Assembly: GCA_003008705.1 (NCBI GenBank)
Contig: PDUO01000002.1
Coordinates: forward strand, 762,898-826,897
From: Pezicula radicicola
Taxonomy: Eukaryota; Ascomycota; Leotiomycetes; Helotiales; Dermateaceae
Length of the DNA stretch: 64,000 bases
Direction: 5' to 3'
Shown here: positions 1 through 12,493 of the stretch, piece by piece
Layout of the letters: each line of letters begins with the position of its first letter
How positions within the stretch are numbered: the stretch's first letter is position 1
The notes under the pieces: generated by a model
Databases searched by the model: none
What the model was told of the DNA's origin: nothing
What the model saw: the letters and a program-made list of their open reading frames with translations, nothing else
Made by a program: the position numbers and the translations under genes

Positions 1-1511
1 CTCCATCTGTGCTCGGTAAGCCGTCCTCTCTGCTTGATATTTTTCGGCCTCTTCCCGTAGCTGAATATTCGTTGCCTCGAGATGGTTGATTCTTCGGATA
101 ACATCTTCGTGCTGAGTGCGGAACTGCTTAAAAAGCTCCGTGCGAGCATAGTCGTCTTCTGTAAGGTTTGCAAGCTTGTTGCTTGCGGCCGTGAGTTGTT
201 CTTGTAGGGTCTTATTCTCGGTCATGATGGTATCCAATTGCTCTTTCTGCTTAGTAACAACAGCGGCAGCTTCTCTGTAAGCAGACTGAGAAGCCTCATT
301 CTTCTCTTCCGCAATTCCATTAGTCATTTCTGTATCTCCATTGGTTTCAATGCCGCCAATACCACTACCGGCACTATTACCAGTTCCAGCAATTGCTTGC
401 TCCTCCATTTTCTTTACAGCAGTGCTCTTCGCCCGGTCTAATCGTTTTTCTGCCTTCAAATAACGTAATGATGCGTCTCCGAGGCGTTCTCCTAACTCCT
501 CTTTTTCGTGGCGCAATCTGTCAACAGTGACCATGTACTCCTTTTGAGAAGCCAACAACTTTGCTAGCTTTGCTTGCAATGCCTCGATGTCTGGCGATTG
601 CTTTCCACGAGAGGTCGCAAGATTGGAGAACATTGTATGGAGCTTTGACTTTATCTCTCTACTCTTGGATGAGAGATGAGTTGAGAAATCTTCGCTATTC
701 TTGAAATGTAGTGTGGTTTGGAATGAAGCTGTGGTCTGAATTAGGCACGAAATATCCAACGTGAATATTAACTTACCATCGGGACTGTCTGTATCAGGTA
801 TTTCGTCTTCGGCGAGCAGTCTGACCTCATCAAGCAGCTAATGACCTGTCAGCCTGAAATTCAATCTCAACCTTAAACAAACTCACCTGCGACCACCAAG
901 CATCAATGACCCGCAAGTGGTCATCATGGTCGACCGATCTCTTTTGAACGTCCTTCAATTGTGACTCTAAAGTTGCCTTTTCGCGTTTGTATTCTAGCAT
1001 TTGCCGGTAGATCGCATCTTTTTGATATTTCTGCAAGGTAAGACACGTCAGTCTGCAATTTCCATATCTTGTCTTGTGTATGCTCGGTATGGAGGGCGAG
1101 AGTAGAATGGTATCATTGATCGCGTACTGATGCTCTCTGTTGGGGAATTGCGACCTCTGCGGGGAAGTGTCTGCAGGCTAGGCATGCTGTCGCCAGCAAG
1201 CTGCGCATTAGCACCAGCCACATGGAACACAGTGGGTAGCAGCTGTAGGTAGTACTAGTGCGCCGTATACCAAGGGAGATGAATGGTGCAGGGGATATAA
1301 GAGCCAGCACATGAATGGATCTCGTAACACTCACCTCAAGGTCGTCTTTCCATGGCATATCAGCATCTACTGAAGCCTTACTACCGCCATTGACGGCTTG
1401 TCTCTTTGTGGGGGGAGCGAGATCATCAGCGCTCTGCCCTGCTGATCTCTTCCTATCCTCCATCTTGACAAAAGAGGAGGGAAGGGATGCGGCGGAGGTT
1501 GCAACTGGCAT
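1..1511 (-). CDS. bre1: BRE1-type E3 ubiquitin ligase, N-terminal part (partial, four exons visible)
   Basis: Bre1 is the nuclear E3 that, with Rad6, monoubiquitinates histone H2B. Only the N-terminal part is here; the RING domain lies beyond the left edge. Exons read 1511-1335, 1030-887, 837-777 and 728 to the edge, with GT-AG introns of 304, 49 and 48 nt; phases agree throughout. The start is acidic/basic with a KRQAVN nuclear-type stretch, followed by the conserved block [20 protein letters not shown] and [14 protein letters not shown], then long heptad-rich coiled coil. Two starts are possible, at 1511 or 16 codons later (MEDRKR); I kept the first because the frame is open. The 304-nt first intron is far longer than others here. 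BDP1 is divergent, 379 bp away. Identification rests on remembered similarity to fungal Bre1 N termini. Confidence 0.85.
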
Positions 1512-1890
1512 TAGAATAGGGATGCCAGAAGGCTCGTAGACTGGATGCGACGTGCGGTTACGAGAAATCTGCTGCCAACAGCAACTGGGTCGAGGTGGTT
1601 ATTGTGAGGTCGTGGCAAAGGGACGATGTTGACGGACAGGATGAAGTCGAGAGAGAAATGGAACCCGCACCCAATCTAAAATCCCAATGTGGTTAAGCGT
1701 ATCCACTAGGCCTAGTTCAGGCTAGACCAAGCCTAGATACCATCGTAATGGACCTCGATCTTTATTTCTTACCGATGACTCTCGACATACCAACAATAAA
1801 TCAGTCTCAACGCACGTCGTCAACTCGTGAAGTGAGCAGCTCGCCAAAAGCTTCTGCTGTGGCGGCAATGCGACACTAGAACCTGCCATC
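1512..1890. promoter_or_regulatory. Shared divergent promoter region of BRE1 and BDP1
   Basis: This 379-bp gap separates the two divergent start codons, so it must hold both promoters and 5' leaders. I see no clear TATA box or named factor site. Confidence 0.5.
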
Positions 1891-3927
1891 ATGAGTTCTA
1901 TGATAAAGAAGAAAGCGGCCTTCGGGAAGACGTTTAAGCCAAAGGCCCCGCAACTGCGAAAGCCCCCAGGAGCCCCGCTGTCTGCAGCATCTTCAGCGCG
2001 CCCAAGTATTGAATCGCAGTCGCAGTCGCAAACACCAACATCCGGAACACTTCCCGATGTCAGAACCTCCACGCAACCTGACACTCACGATCTAACCACA
2101 GGCTCACAGTCACAACCTGTCGAGGTCGAACCTACCCCACAACCCGAGTCAACTTCAGAAGCAGCCCTATCGCAAACTGCTGCAGCAACCGAGAACCGAA
2201 AGAGAAGAGCTGAGGTTGAACAGCCAAATGCTTCGAGTGAACCTACTTTGCAGCCACCAACCAAGAAGACGCGCATAGTTCCATCAACGCAAAACTCAGG
2301 CGAGCAGTCACAAGATGTTGTCCAACAAACAGTGCCAATCCAGCAAAGCCAATCCAGGAATGGTCAAGAATCCACAATTAAATCAGCAGAGGCCCAATCC
2401 TTAGGGCCACAATCACCATCCTTCGCCTCCTTAGCTCCCAGCCCAACCCCAAACACCTCAACAAAGCAATACCGAGTCGATACTCTGGTTACTTTTCCTG
2501 TTCTAACTGGAGATGCACATCAATCCGATACACCAATACCCAATCCTACACCACAAACATCAAACTCTCAATCGTCTTCACGAGAAACAACAAAAGAGAC
2601 ACGGTCCGAAGGTGAGGTAGACCTGTCTGCAGTAGGTCCAGGGCAATCCAACGGACGGTCACAAATTATACCAAGTGTTCCATTGGTCCTAGACGGAACT
2701 TCTGGAGTGGCTAACATCGACGAAAGCAATGTGGAACCCGAGTCTGAAGGCCAACCTCAGCAAGGTAGTGCTCCACGAAGAAAAAAGATCAGACCTCAGG
2801 AAGGAGATGCCAGGACCCCAATCGATATGCAAACCCACAGACCTAAACGCGCAACAGGCGAAAAGAAATCACGAAAGAAGAAAGAGGGTGAGCGGAAGAA
2901 GAGAAGACGTGCTGAAACGCCAGAGGGTGCTGAAGATGCGCCACTCCCAGCAGGCATCACAATGGGTGATCTTTGCAAAGACCTTCGGATCGGCAAGAAA
3001 TGGAGTAAAGCAGATGAGATCAAGCGGAAGGACAACGAGAGAAAAATCAAAGCAAAGTTGGATAGGGAGAATGAGATTTTAAATGACACACCCCTTGCTC
3101 TAGCAGAGCGTGCCGCGGATGCTGGAGAGAGTCCTGCGAATAGGAACGGCGCAGGAGTCATTGCTAGTGGCGGAGAAGGCGCAACCAATGACGACGAGAA
3201 TGCTGCCAACCGACTCCAAGGTGGTTCAGCTGAAGGAGATGGAGCACGTGGAGAAGGAGTGCAAATGACCATCATAAACGGAAATATTGTGATTGATGAG
3301 AGATCCAGAGAGTGGGATGCACACAAGGCAGCGAATGAAGGTCGAGTGCACGAAGTTGTCGAGGAGAACGATTTCAGCAAACTTATTACAGCCGGCTCTC
3401 ACATGAAGAAAGTCCGGGCAATGCAGTGGACAGCCACCGATACTGAACTGTTCTATAAATGTCTCAAAACTTACGGTACCGACTTCGGCATGATTGCTAA
3501 GGTTTTCCCGGGTCGCAATCGAAGACAAATCAAATTAAAATTTAACGCTGAGGACCGTCATTTTCCTGCGAAAATCACCAAAGTTTTGACTGGGACTCCT
3601 GAGCCTATCGATGTCAACGAGCATCAAAAGCAAGCTGGAGTTCAATTTGAGGATCTGGAGGCTATTGAGGCTGCGCAGAAAGCAGAAGACGACAGGCATG
3701 CAGAAGAGGAGGCTGAAAGGGCCGAGGCAGCAGCGGAACTTACACGGAAAAAGAAAGCAGAGATTCAGAGTCTGGCAGGCCGAGGCGCAGAGCAGCCTGA
3801 AGGTGCGGATGGGGAGGCTAGTGCAGCACCCAAATCCAAGAAGAAAGGCGCCGCCAGAAACAAGGCAAAGAATAAGCATAGTATTGGTGGAGAAGAAGTA
3901 GAGGTAGTTGGTACTATTGATCGTTGA
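1891..3927 (+). CDS. bdp1: Transcription factor TFIIIB subunit B'' (Bdp1), SANT domain protein
   Basis: Bdp1 joins TBP and Brf1 in TFIIIB and positions RNA polymerase III on tRNA, 5S and U6 genes. The gene is a single 678-codon exon. Residues 1-300 are low-complexity, rich in Q, S, T and P, with basic KKTRI-type patches. A lysine/arginine block follows near 310-350. The diagnostic part is the SANT/Myb fold at about 505-568, with W, F/YKCLKTYGTDF and the motif FPGRNRRQIKLKFNAED that is characteristic of Bdp1. The tail is charged and coiled-coil-like (EEEAERAEAAAE) and ends in basic clusters. The start lies in MSSMIKKKAAFGKTFKPKAP, a lysine-rich opening like other fungal Bdp1 proteins. It converges on the GH1 gene with 185 bp between stops. 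Confidence 0.9.
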   Translation: MSSMIKKKAAFGKTFKPKAPQLRKPPGAPLSAASSARPSIESQSQSQTPTSGTLPDVRTSTQPDTHDLTTGSQSQPVEVEPTPQPESTSEAALSQTAAATENRKRRAEVEQPNASSEPTLQPPTKKTRIVPSTQNSGEQSQDVVQQTVPIQQSQSRNGQESTIKSAEAQSLGPQSPSFASLAPSPTPNTSTKQYRVDTLVTFPVLTGDAHQSDTPIPNPTPQTSNSQSSSRETTKETRSEGEVDLSAVGPGQSNGRSQIIPSVPLVLDGTSGVANIDESNVEPESEGQPQQGSAPRRKKIRPQEGDARTPIDMQTHRPKRATGEKKSRKKKEGERKKRRRAETPEGAEDAPLPAGITMGDLCKDLRIGKKWSKADEIKRKDNERKIKAKLDRENEILNDTPLALAERAADAGESPANRNGAGVIASGGEGATNDDENAANRLQGGSAEGDGARGEGVQMTIINGNIVIDERSREWDAHKAANEGRVHEVVEENDFSKLITAGSHMKKVRAMQWTATDTELFYKCLKTYGTDFGMIAKVFPGRNRRQIKLKFNAEDRHFPAKITKVLTGTPEPIDVNEHQKQAGVQFEDLEAIEAAQKAEDDRHAEEEAERAEAAAELTRKKKAEIQSLAGRGAEQPEGADGEASAAPKSKKKGAARNKAKNKHSIGGEEVEVVGTIDR

Positions 3928-4112
3928 TGGAGTTTTCTCAAAAGGTGTGATGAAGAAATTGGGAAACTCCATAACCATATTTTGTTAAGACTAGACTTTG
4001 GTGGTGCTATAGAGTGATAGATATGATTGAATGAACCAAACGTGTTTAAGAGACAATGTCGTTTTTTTATTCTAATTCGAAGTACTACTTATAAGTACTA
4101 CAGTAATCTCAA

Positions 4113-5649
<1,537 letters not shown>

Positions 5650-6374
5650 AGTTGATATCTCATGTGTTTCTGAAGTGGGCAAATGATGGAAGGTAGTGTG
5701 AGTATGGAATGTGGAGAAGAAGCTCTCATGGAAAGTGGGAAAATATAAGATATAAGTAGGAAGTGGTTATTTGCGTGTCCTACCTTACTTACCAAATAAC
5801 AAATAACAATCAACTGGAAACAATCTTCTTCGGACCGTATTCACCGAGCGTCATCGTTTATCCTCATAGAGAGATGTCGTGAGCTTCCGAATATCACAGC
5901 CCCACCATATGGCGGGGTAGGACGTTCCGGTACATCGGGCCTCTCTGCCGCCTGCCATTCCCTCGTAGTCGGCCTTTCTTCGGATGAAGAGTGATGAGGA
6001 TATATTCACGTGTCTGCGCGGCGGGTGCTGAATAGTAAGATATGGATGTACTAAGGTAGGTACCTAGATAACCATTTATTAATTTGCCATGTAGCTGAGT
6101 TGAGCTTTGGTCTTTGGAAAGGCATCCTCTAGTAGACTCCATTCCATGCCCTTGCCCCATGTTCTTTCTCCCCAGGCACATCCCAAAGCATCTGGTTAAC
6201 ACACCACACTGTTCAGTCAACTCCCGGACGTCCTGGGGCATATATCGGGTCTCTCCCCTCCCCTCCCCTCCCTCCCATGAGTCCGCCTGTACATTGTTTG
6301 TAGGTCGTAAAATCATCACAAACATAGCCACCCCTCGTGGATTCTTTCCTATACGCGACCCCTTCGTGGTTCGC
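5650..6374. other. Intergenic: beta-glucosidase upstream region and 3' side of the GFA-domain gene
   Basis: Frames on both strands here overlap one another and lack family motifs. AT-rich tracts sit at 5740-5810. A strongly pyrimidine-rich tract (CTCCCC repeats) lies at about 6250-6280, just past the stop side of the neighbouring gene. Confidence 0.5.
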
Positions 6375-7130
6375 TCATTTTTCCATTGCTGAATCGGGAT
6401 CCAGATCAGCCAGCTTCCTTTTCGCGGGAGATTGGTTGCCTTTCTCATCTCCGTCGTCAGTCCATTCCACGATTTCCCACTCAACTGTGACCTTCCCGTC
6501 CCTCGACTGTCTGTGGCCACTACTCCTTCGCATCCGGCCCAATTTGCTGCCCTCGACGAGTGTCTCAAACCACGGAACCCCCTCCAAAGTTACTAGTTGT
6601 CCCTCTAGTGGTACATTCTTTTCAATCATCTCCTTCTCACTCTTTGCTTCTTCGAGCGCCTCCTTGGGCAATAGGCCAAGGTCCTCCAGGTCATGTAAGT
6701 CGGAAGTTATCAAAGAACCCAATGTCAACGAGATATAATCGGCTTCGCTCGGCGGGGATTCCGACCAAAAACTCAGAGGAGTACCACAAAATCCGCAGAA
6801 TTGACGTTTCGAGCTTGGGTCCGAGTTTGATGTAAAAGATTTTCTAATGGCGGCGTGTGTCTCGTCATCGAAGAAGGCATGAGTAGAGGAATGGAACCAG
6901 GCTAAGGGCACTTTTAACCATGCGGAGAGGGGAGCGGCCTGGGACCGACCTATCTTTGAAGTTAGCTTACAACCTCGAAGGTGGAAACAATGCAGTTAAA
7001 TTAACTTACGATGTGTGTAGCTATTGTCAAAAAAGACCTGGGCTACATCTGTCGCATCTTGTGGAATCTCAATTGTATAGCGGTTTCGTCCGCAGGAACA
7101 TCCGCCTTGCAGGGGGCGTTCTCGACTCAT
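6375..7130 (-). CDS. GFA/CENP-V-type zinc-binding protein (two exons)
   Basis: Exons 7130-7010 and 6949-6375 join through a 60-nt GT-AG intron with a GCTAAC branch to give 231 codons. The start sits at MSRERPLQGG. The GFA fold is shown by CSCGRNRY (Cys11, Cys13) and FCGFCGTPLSFW (Cys92, Cys95), the paired zinc sites of glutathione-dependent formaldehyde-activating and CENP-V-like proteins. Between them APLSAWLKVP and FHSSTHA replace the usual core segment. The C-terminal 100 residues are acidic and basic without a known domain. Real substrates of most fungal members are unknown, so the formaldehyde function should not be assumed. Confidence 0.85.
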
Positions 7131-9012
7131 TGTGATTAAATTGTGAAGTCGTACCGGATGTGAGAGGCTCGCTGGATGCTTGAGTTAAGAGGTCTTGTAT
7201 GAATAGGAGTCAGATGTTGGATTCTGGTTGATTCTAGAGGTGGATAGATAGTTCGAGAAAAGAAAAGAGGGCAGTCGGTGTTTCTTCGAGAATCCTTCCT
7301 CTGACGTGATGGGAGCTGATTCATTGGTTGCCGAGGAGAGGAGAATGATCAACGTCGCTTCCCATTGTTTAGTGGGCTGACAATAACATAACAACACAAT
7401 TCACCACAGGTGAATCATCCCTACTGTGTTGATTGCTTTGTAAGAGTTTTCTTTCGAATGGGCTTTACTGAGACATAAGAGATGGACTTGAGTAACCGGC
7501 TTGTTCCGAGTAAACCATCCCTTATATGCCGATACAGCCCTAGTGAGAATGTCCTCTTATGAAGCAATTTGTACAGCACTTTCCTTTCCTCACAGTATCC
7601 AAGGGCCTAAGTATAGCGTCACTATGATACCGATACTTCCAATGGGTTATGTGGATGCAAAGCGCTAGAAGAAAGAGCCATAATGGTACAGGAAGGAATG
7701 CACTCATTATCATCACAAGTCACTCACCGATGTCACTCGAAGATACGAAGCGAAACTTGAATCTTAGGCATACTTTCTAATACTTGTTGCATTGCTTTGA
7801 TTTTGTTTCGGGTTTTTTTGGTCCAAAGATGGCCGCCGTCGTCAAGCCCGCAGTCTTGCTTTCGAATCTTTGATACCTAAGTTGCAGCTCATGGAAAGCG
7901 TGTTTGACTTTTTTCTTTCCAGTTGATCTCCTTCTTGGATAAGTCTCTTGTAGAGTATGTCAGTTCTTATGCATGCTTGGCTTCTGTTTAAGCAACCACT
8001 TCTTCACACCATTGATTGTAGTCCCCACCTTAGGTACTCATTGTCTGGTGCTACCATACATGCGTCTTTCAGCCTTCCAAAGCCATCTACCATAACAGAT
8101 AAATTACAAATCAAGCTTCTTCGCAAAGGTAGAAGGTTGACTGTTTAGACCATCGTTAAAACAAGCTTTTGACTTCCTTTTACATTAGCCTAGTCAAACA
8201 GTTAAAGTTGATGCTATTAAGAATAGGGATGGAGAGTGGACTGCGTTGAACTGCTGAGCTTGCTATCTCTACCTTTCTCCCCCTTCCCCCACCTATCCTC
8301 TAACCCTTTGTAGGTGATTTCATCATGATCCGCGAAAAATTGCTTCATAGTAATGCAACGCATTGTAGTCAAAGTTGGCAATGTATTGAAGCGAGGGCTA
8401 CATGAAGAGAGTAGAGTGAGGTTGTGGGCCAAGTGATGTACTATTTGTAGAATTGAGATGTTGACTGGGTTTGGAAGCAGGACTTAAAAAAGCTCTTTTT
8501 TTATCCTACTGTTTACTAAAACCCTAATTTCTTGTCTTGTATGGATGCGGAGGTTTAAGAATGTTCACCCTCTAATTCACCTATTTTTCTGTTATTTCAT
8601 TCTTATCTGCAGTTACTCTCTTGGCCGGTTTATGCTTTGTATTATTGCTACCAGTGGCTTGATTTTTTTGGGGGGTAATCGTGGCTGTAGGTAAATACAA
8701 AGCGATATGAGGTTCCGACGGAAAGTTCAGAATAATGTAAGCCTAAGTTTGGAGGACGTTAGGAGCAACAAGATGTTGAATCACTCATGATGGTAAAGGA
8801 TAGTGAAGCGACTTCTAATTATTATATTACATAGGCAGATTTGAGAGATGGTGAATTAGACAGTACAATTCCTCATATGGGATTAAATTATGGTGAATGG
8901 AATTAGCCTCGCTATGAATCTTATGCCCCGATGCTATAATGAGCACATCAACGCAAATTAATCTTCTTCAACAAAAGCAACGTAACATATCAACACTGAT
9001 CCAAAACCCAAA
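7131..9012. other. Intergenic, 1.9 kb, AT-rich
   Basis: No gene is supported; the open frames are short, overlapping and without motifs. One copy of a dispersed element lies at 7431-7540 (separate entry). The last few hundred bases are AT-rich and are the likely promoter of the acetyltransferase gene at 9013. Confidence 0.5.
7431..7540 (+). repeat. Dispersed element, copy A (TTGCTTTGTAAGAG family)
   Basis: The core ATTGCTTTGTAAGAGTTTT is shared with copies near 37430 and 58050. The similarity continues more loosely through GGGCTTTACTGAGACA. It is followed by GAGTAAC-type repeat remnants and by CATCCCTTATATGCCGATAC, which resembles the inverted complement of sequence next to the 58-kb copy. 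Confidence 0.5.
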
Positions 9013-9967
9013 ATGACATCTCCCACTACACAGAAGAACGAGACGGCAATTGCAGAAGCACTTGCCAGCGGTGCGCAACTTCCAATGTGCAACGAGTACG
9101 AAAAGATGATCTCAGGAATGCCGTAAATAGCTCTCTATTCCAATCGCGAGAGTACCTGTTAACAACAGCGCACAGGTTCCTCCCACACACATCCCCAGAA
9201 CTTCAAGAAGCAAAACTACGCACCAGAAAGCTTCTCGTTAAGTTCAACGATCCAAACATCGCAGACGACGAAACCCTTGCTGATATCAAAGCTAAGCGAC
9301 GAGATCTTGCTCGCCAAATCCTTCGACATATGGGAGATACCAATATTGAGGCACCTTTTTTTGTCTCCTATGGTTGTAATATTACAATTGGAGATCATAG
9401 TTATGGAAATATGGGGTATGTTAAATAAAGGTATAAATAAGGGGCTAAGATGGACTGATGCAACATAGACTCAAGATTTTCGATAGTGCACCCGTTACAA
9501 TTGGTGATTATGTTTGGATCGCACCAGATGTTAGCATTCATACAGATACGCACTCATTAGATCCAGATGAGCGACGAGAAAAGGCTATTCTTTTTGCGAA
9601 GCCTGTTACGATTAAGGACGACTGCTGGATTGGTGCGGGTGCGCAGATTATGCCTGGCGTCACGATAGAGCGTGGATGTACAATTGGTGCTGGAGCGGTC
9701 GTTACGAAGGACATTCCTGAGTATAGGTGAGATCATTCCGTTATTAGTTTGCTTCATGCAACTCTAAATTTAAAGCTCCAAAAATGTCTCTGCGAGCGAA
9801 ACATCCTACGGAATTCCTTGTGCGCATACATCCTACTGGATTGAAGTTATACTAATGCATTATTCATGAACAGTCTTGCAGTTGGAGTACCTGCGAAGGT
9901 AATCAAGTCCACAAAGGAGAACCACAATAGCAGTAGTGCAGAAGGTCACAATGGTGGTAAGAGTTAG
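9013..9967 (+). CDS. Maltose/galactoside O-acetyltransferase-like protein, left-handed beta-helix (four exons)
   Basis: This acyltransferase family moves acetyl from acetyl-CoA to a sugar hydroxyl. Exons 9013-9122, 9176-9415, 9469-9726 and 9874-9967 join to 233 codons; introns are 53, 53 and 147 nt. The first acceptor is 9175, giving MISGMPFLPHTSPELQEA, since an earlier AG breaks the frame. The Maa-type N-terminal helix (EYEKMISG... RKLLVKFN) precedes hexapeptide repeats: ITIGDHSYGN, VTIGDYVWIAPDVSI, VTIKDDCWIGAGAQIMPGV and CTIGAGAVVTKDIP. The catalytic histidine lies in HTDTHSLDPDER. The last exon supplies the family end SLAVGVPAKVIK, then a short N/S/G tail; without that splice the protein would stop at EYR. 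The acceptor sugar is unknown. Confidence 0.9.
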
Positions 9968-10321
9968 GAAGTGGGCTAAGAATGGCTCGATGTTAAGGAC
10001 AGAGAGGGTGATGCTTTCCTTGCATCTTGCACCAAGAATAATCTCAAAACTATCGAAGTTTATGAAGACCTTCATTATTTTCTCACGAAATTTGAGGAAG
10101 ATGGGAAGAAAGGTCTTGCTTGGAGGGAGGGTTTTGAGCGGTGGCGATACTAAGTAACGGGTATGTGTATATTTGGTTTGCTAAATTGATGGTTCATGTG
10201 CTCCTACTTTCTGAACTTATGCCTTTGGTAAGGCATTTTTAGATTTTGATTCTGGAAAAATTTAGATGTGCATCCCGAACTTTACAGGAGAATTGCTCGT
10301 TTAATTATCTATTCTGCTACA
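9968..10321. other. Intergenic between the acetyltransferase and a pseudogene relic
   Basis: AT-rich; nothing beyond the acetyltransferase 3' region is seen. Confidence 0.4.
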
Positions 10322-10680
10322 TCAAGCGCTACATTTTGCTTTACGCTCAATTCGATATTGAGCCTCTATCTGTACAATTTTTGCCACCAGTTCGTCCAAA
10401 GCTTCATACTTTTAATCACATCCGGGTTCTTCTGAAAATTTAAAAATCTTCTCAGGGTTCATGCCCTTGGTGACAGTTTTGACAAAAAGGCCTACCAAGT
10501 TCTCCGCGATCTCAACCGCCAAAATCCTCAATGTTTCCGCCTCTTTGAGAGGAGGCCCGACGCAAACCGTACGTGGTTATCGAGGATGGATGAAATGAAC
10601 TGTGGTTGCCTTTCAAGATTCTGCCATTCCTCAAGGTTTCTGTCTCTTTGTAGCACCTTCCTCAAAAGAGGTCTGCAGAA
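10322..10680 (-). pseudogene. Decayed 3' fragment of the local coiled-coil gene family
   Basis: Read on the minus strand, this matches the C-terminal half of the neighbouring copy at 10863-11240 in broken pieces. ISSILDNH is followed, after a frame change, by VCVGPPLKEAETLRILAVEI, then KIFKFSEEPGCD, an in-frame TAA, and YEALDELVAKIVQIEAQYR before the stop. The neighbour has ISSILGHHATVCIGPPLKET and LATDISELEAQHR at the equivalent places. At least one frameshift and one stop interrupt it, and the 5' half cannot be followed beyond about 10680. It is a dead tandem copy. Confidence 0.7.
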
Positions 10681-10862
10681 GGTTTGTCCTTTGCTTCAAG
10701 CGCCTGTTCCTGATTAATCAACTTAAGTAATGGGCTCTGATTCTACATTTTGCCTCCTACTGCGCCACAAATAATTTCCATTCATTATGCTCACACGTTG
10801 GTCTATGGGTTGCAAGTGACAATGGCAGACTTGCGATCAGCTCTTCCTCTTCCTCTGCCGCA

Positions 10863-12091
10863 TCACCAACCACTCTTTGCTCTGCGGTGTTGGGCCTCTA
10901 GCTCGCTGATATCTGTCGCCAATTGATTCAGTCGCTGTAAGCTCCCCACGACAGCGGGGTCAGACTCGAATATCGAAAGCCTCTTAGTGCCATTTGCTAC
11001 AATTTCATTGAAATAGCCGAACAAGCTAGTCGCGATGTCAAGCGCAGCATTACGCATTTCTTCTGTCTCTTTAAGCGGTGGACCGATGCAGACTGTAGCA
11101 TGATGGCCAAGAATCGATGAGATACTGTGCGGAAGCTCCTCATACTCTGCCAGGGGTATCCGATAGAGCTTTTCGAACACCGTCGTAGCCAGCTCGCTGT
11201 CGAGCAATCCAGCTATCCGCTCTTCCGCAACCATCATGCGCAGCCTTGTTTCCTCTTTCTACTCTGGGCGTGTCTACTTGGATAACCTGCCCACGCCAGA
11301 GCCTAGGTCTGGCATTCTCTAAGAATCGGAGCCTGTTTGCAATTCCGTTCATGAAGAGTGGATCTAAGCTCTCCCCAAGGGCTTTTAACTCTCTTACGTC
11401 TGCCTCTAGCTTCATTACCGTCTTCTCCGCATTGGGCAGTTTATCCGAAATAGACACAATGTATGTAGATATGCGTCACCTTTGTTTTTGGATCGACTCG
11501 ATGGCATGGCACACCAAGTTATGCAGAACCGCATCGGATGACTGGCGATTTTGATAGCTCATGACAACTTCTTACTGGGTGTTGATAACCGCCAATGCGA
11601 ATGAGATGTCTATTCCGTCTATTCCAAGTCTCGAAATCTCTCTTTGTCACTGGCACTTTAAGGCGACGTACATCTTCCTTGCTCCAAGCGTTGCTGCGCT
11701 CTCAGATCTCAATTAGCCATCTTTCTGTTCCAGGAGAGCTTCTAGTTTTGCGCAACGGGCTTTGCAGAAATCTCATTCCTCCTCAATTGACTCGAAGTCC
11801 TTCCAACGGGATCACTCTCTCTGGGAAATTCTGAAGTTTCCTCTTCGACTGACGCGGAGTCCCGTCCAGGAGCGCTCTTCTACGAAGACCTAATATTTCG
11901 ATTTCCAATGACTCGACCCATCCAGGATCACTCTCTCTGGAAATTTCTGATTTTTCGTCGGGTAACTCAAAGGAGCTGTTGATATCGTTCGTCACGGTCA
12001 CGTTCGATTTCCTCTTACCTTCTTGTTCTTCTTTTGTCTCGACATTTTGAGAAGGCAGCGGTGATATAGAGTCGGTAGCTGTTTCTCTCAT
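10863..12091 (-). pseudogene. Disabled member of the coiled-coil family with a PL-x-G...FLENAR...GN-AAH motif
   Basis: Three open pieces on the minus strand read as one broken gene. The 5' piece (12091-11783) opens MRETATDSISPLPSQN and turns into LEIEILGLRRR. The middle (about 11760-11460) reads AKLEALLEQKDG but carries several in-frame TAA/TGA stops. The next piece (11457-11200) has IANRLRFLENARPRL and VERGNKAAHDG. The reading then must shift one frame to continue as GLLDSELATTVFEKLYR through ISELEAQHRRAKSGW at 10863. No intron can explain the shift, because the overlap lacks usable splice sites. Intact relatives at 14769 and 25071 show the same order of motifs. Several stops could come from CAA-to-TAA or CGA-to-TGA changes. 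Confidence 0.7.
11784..11951. repeat. Internal direct duplication, about 48-bp units
   Basis: Units at 11784-11833 and 11905-11951 share ACTCGA, TCCA and GGATCACTCTCTCTGG followed by AAATTTCTGA-like sequence. In the minus-strand frames they give SRESDP-type peptides in two different frames, so the duplication does not keep the reading frame. Confidence 0.55.
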
Positions 12092-12145
12092 CTAGTTAGC
12101 CACTTTAACTGAGAATTTGATGAATATTGACGGCTCTTACGCAAG

Positions 12146-12493
12146 GATGCCACGAAAGTATTTGAAGAAATTGAGTGCAGGTATGCCAGCGATGCGAAGC
12201 AGGCCTCTGTAAAGTATGATGAGCTCAGGGAGGAAGATATAAAACTCTTCCTAGGAAATAGCAAAGATGTGTTAAGAAGGCTAGGGACTTTACTGCATTG
12301 GAGAGTGATATTGAAATTGAAATCGCAAATAACGGACGAAGATCTCTGGGCGCAACTCCACTTAAGATCACAAGAGGCAGTGAATACACCTATGAAAAAC
12401 GTCAAGGCTAGCTTAGCACTGTATGGTACACCGTTACAACAGTCCACGCTATCTTTTTCCATGCCGTCAATTAACATTTTATGTGTTGATTAG
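12146..12493 (+). pseudogene. Orphan open frame, coiled-coil-like, probably a gene fragment
   Basis: The plus strand is open for 115 codons to TAG at 12491-12493. It encodes a helical, charged peptide (DATKVFEEIE, YDELREEDIKLFLGN, LKLKSQITDEDLWAQL). There is no convincing start: the frame is closed by TGA just upstream, and only an AAG acceptor is available at the 5' edge. I recognise no family. Its composition looks coding, unlike the surrounding AT-rich DNA. It may be a remnant exon of another gene moved here with the repeats. Confidence 0.35.

Noticed and set aside
1113..1334. The long first intron of BRE1 read as a continuous exon
   Set aside because: Reading through gives [14 protein letters not shown], unlike the family, whereas splicing to 1030 restores the conserved KDAIYRQML block.
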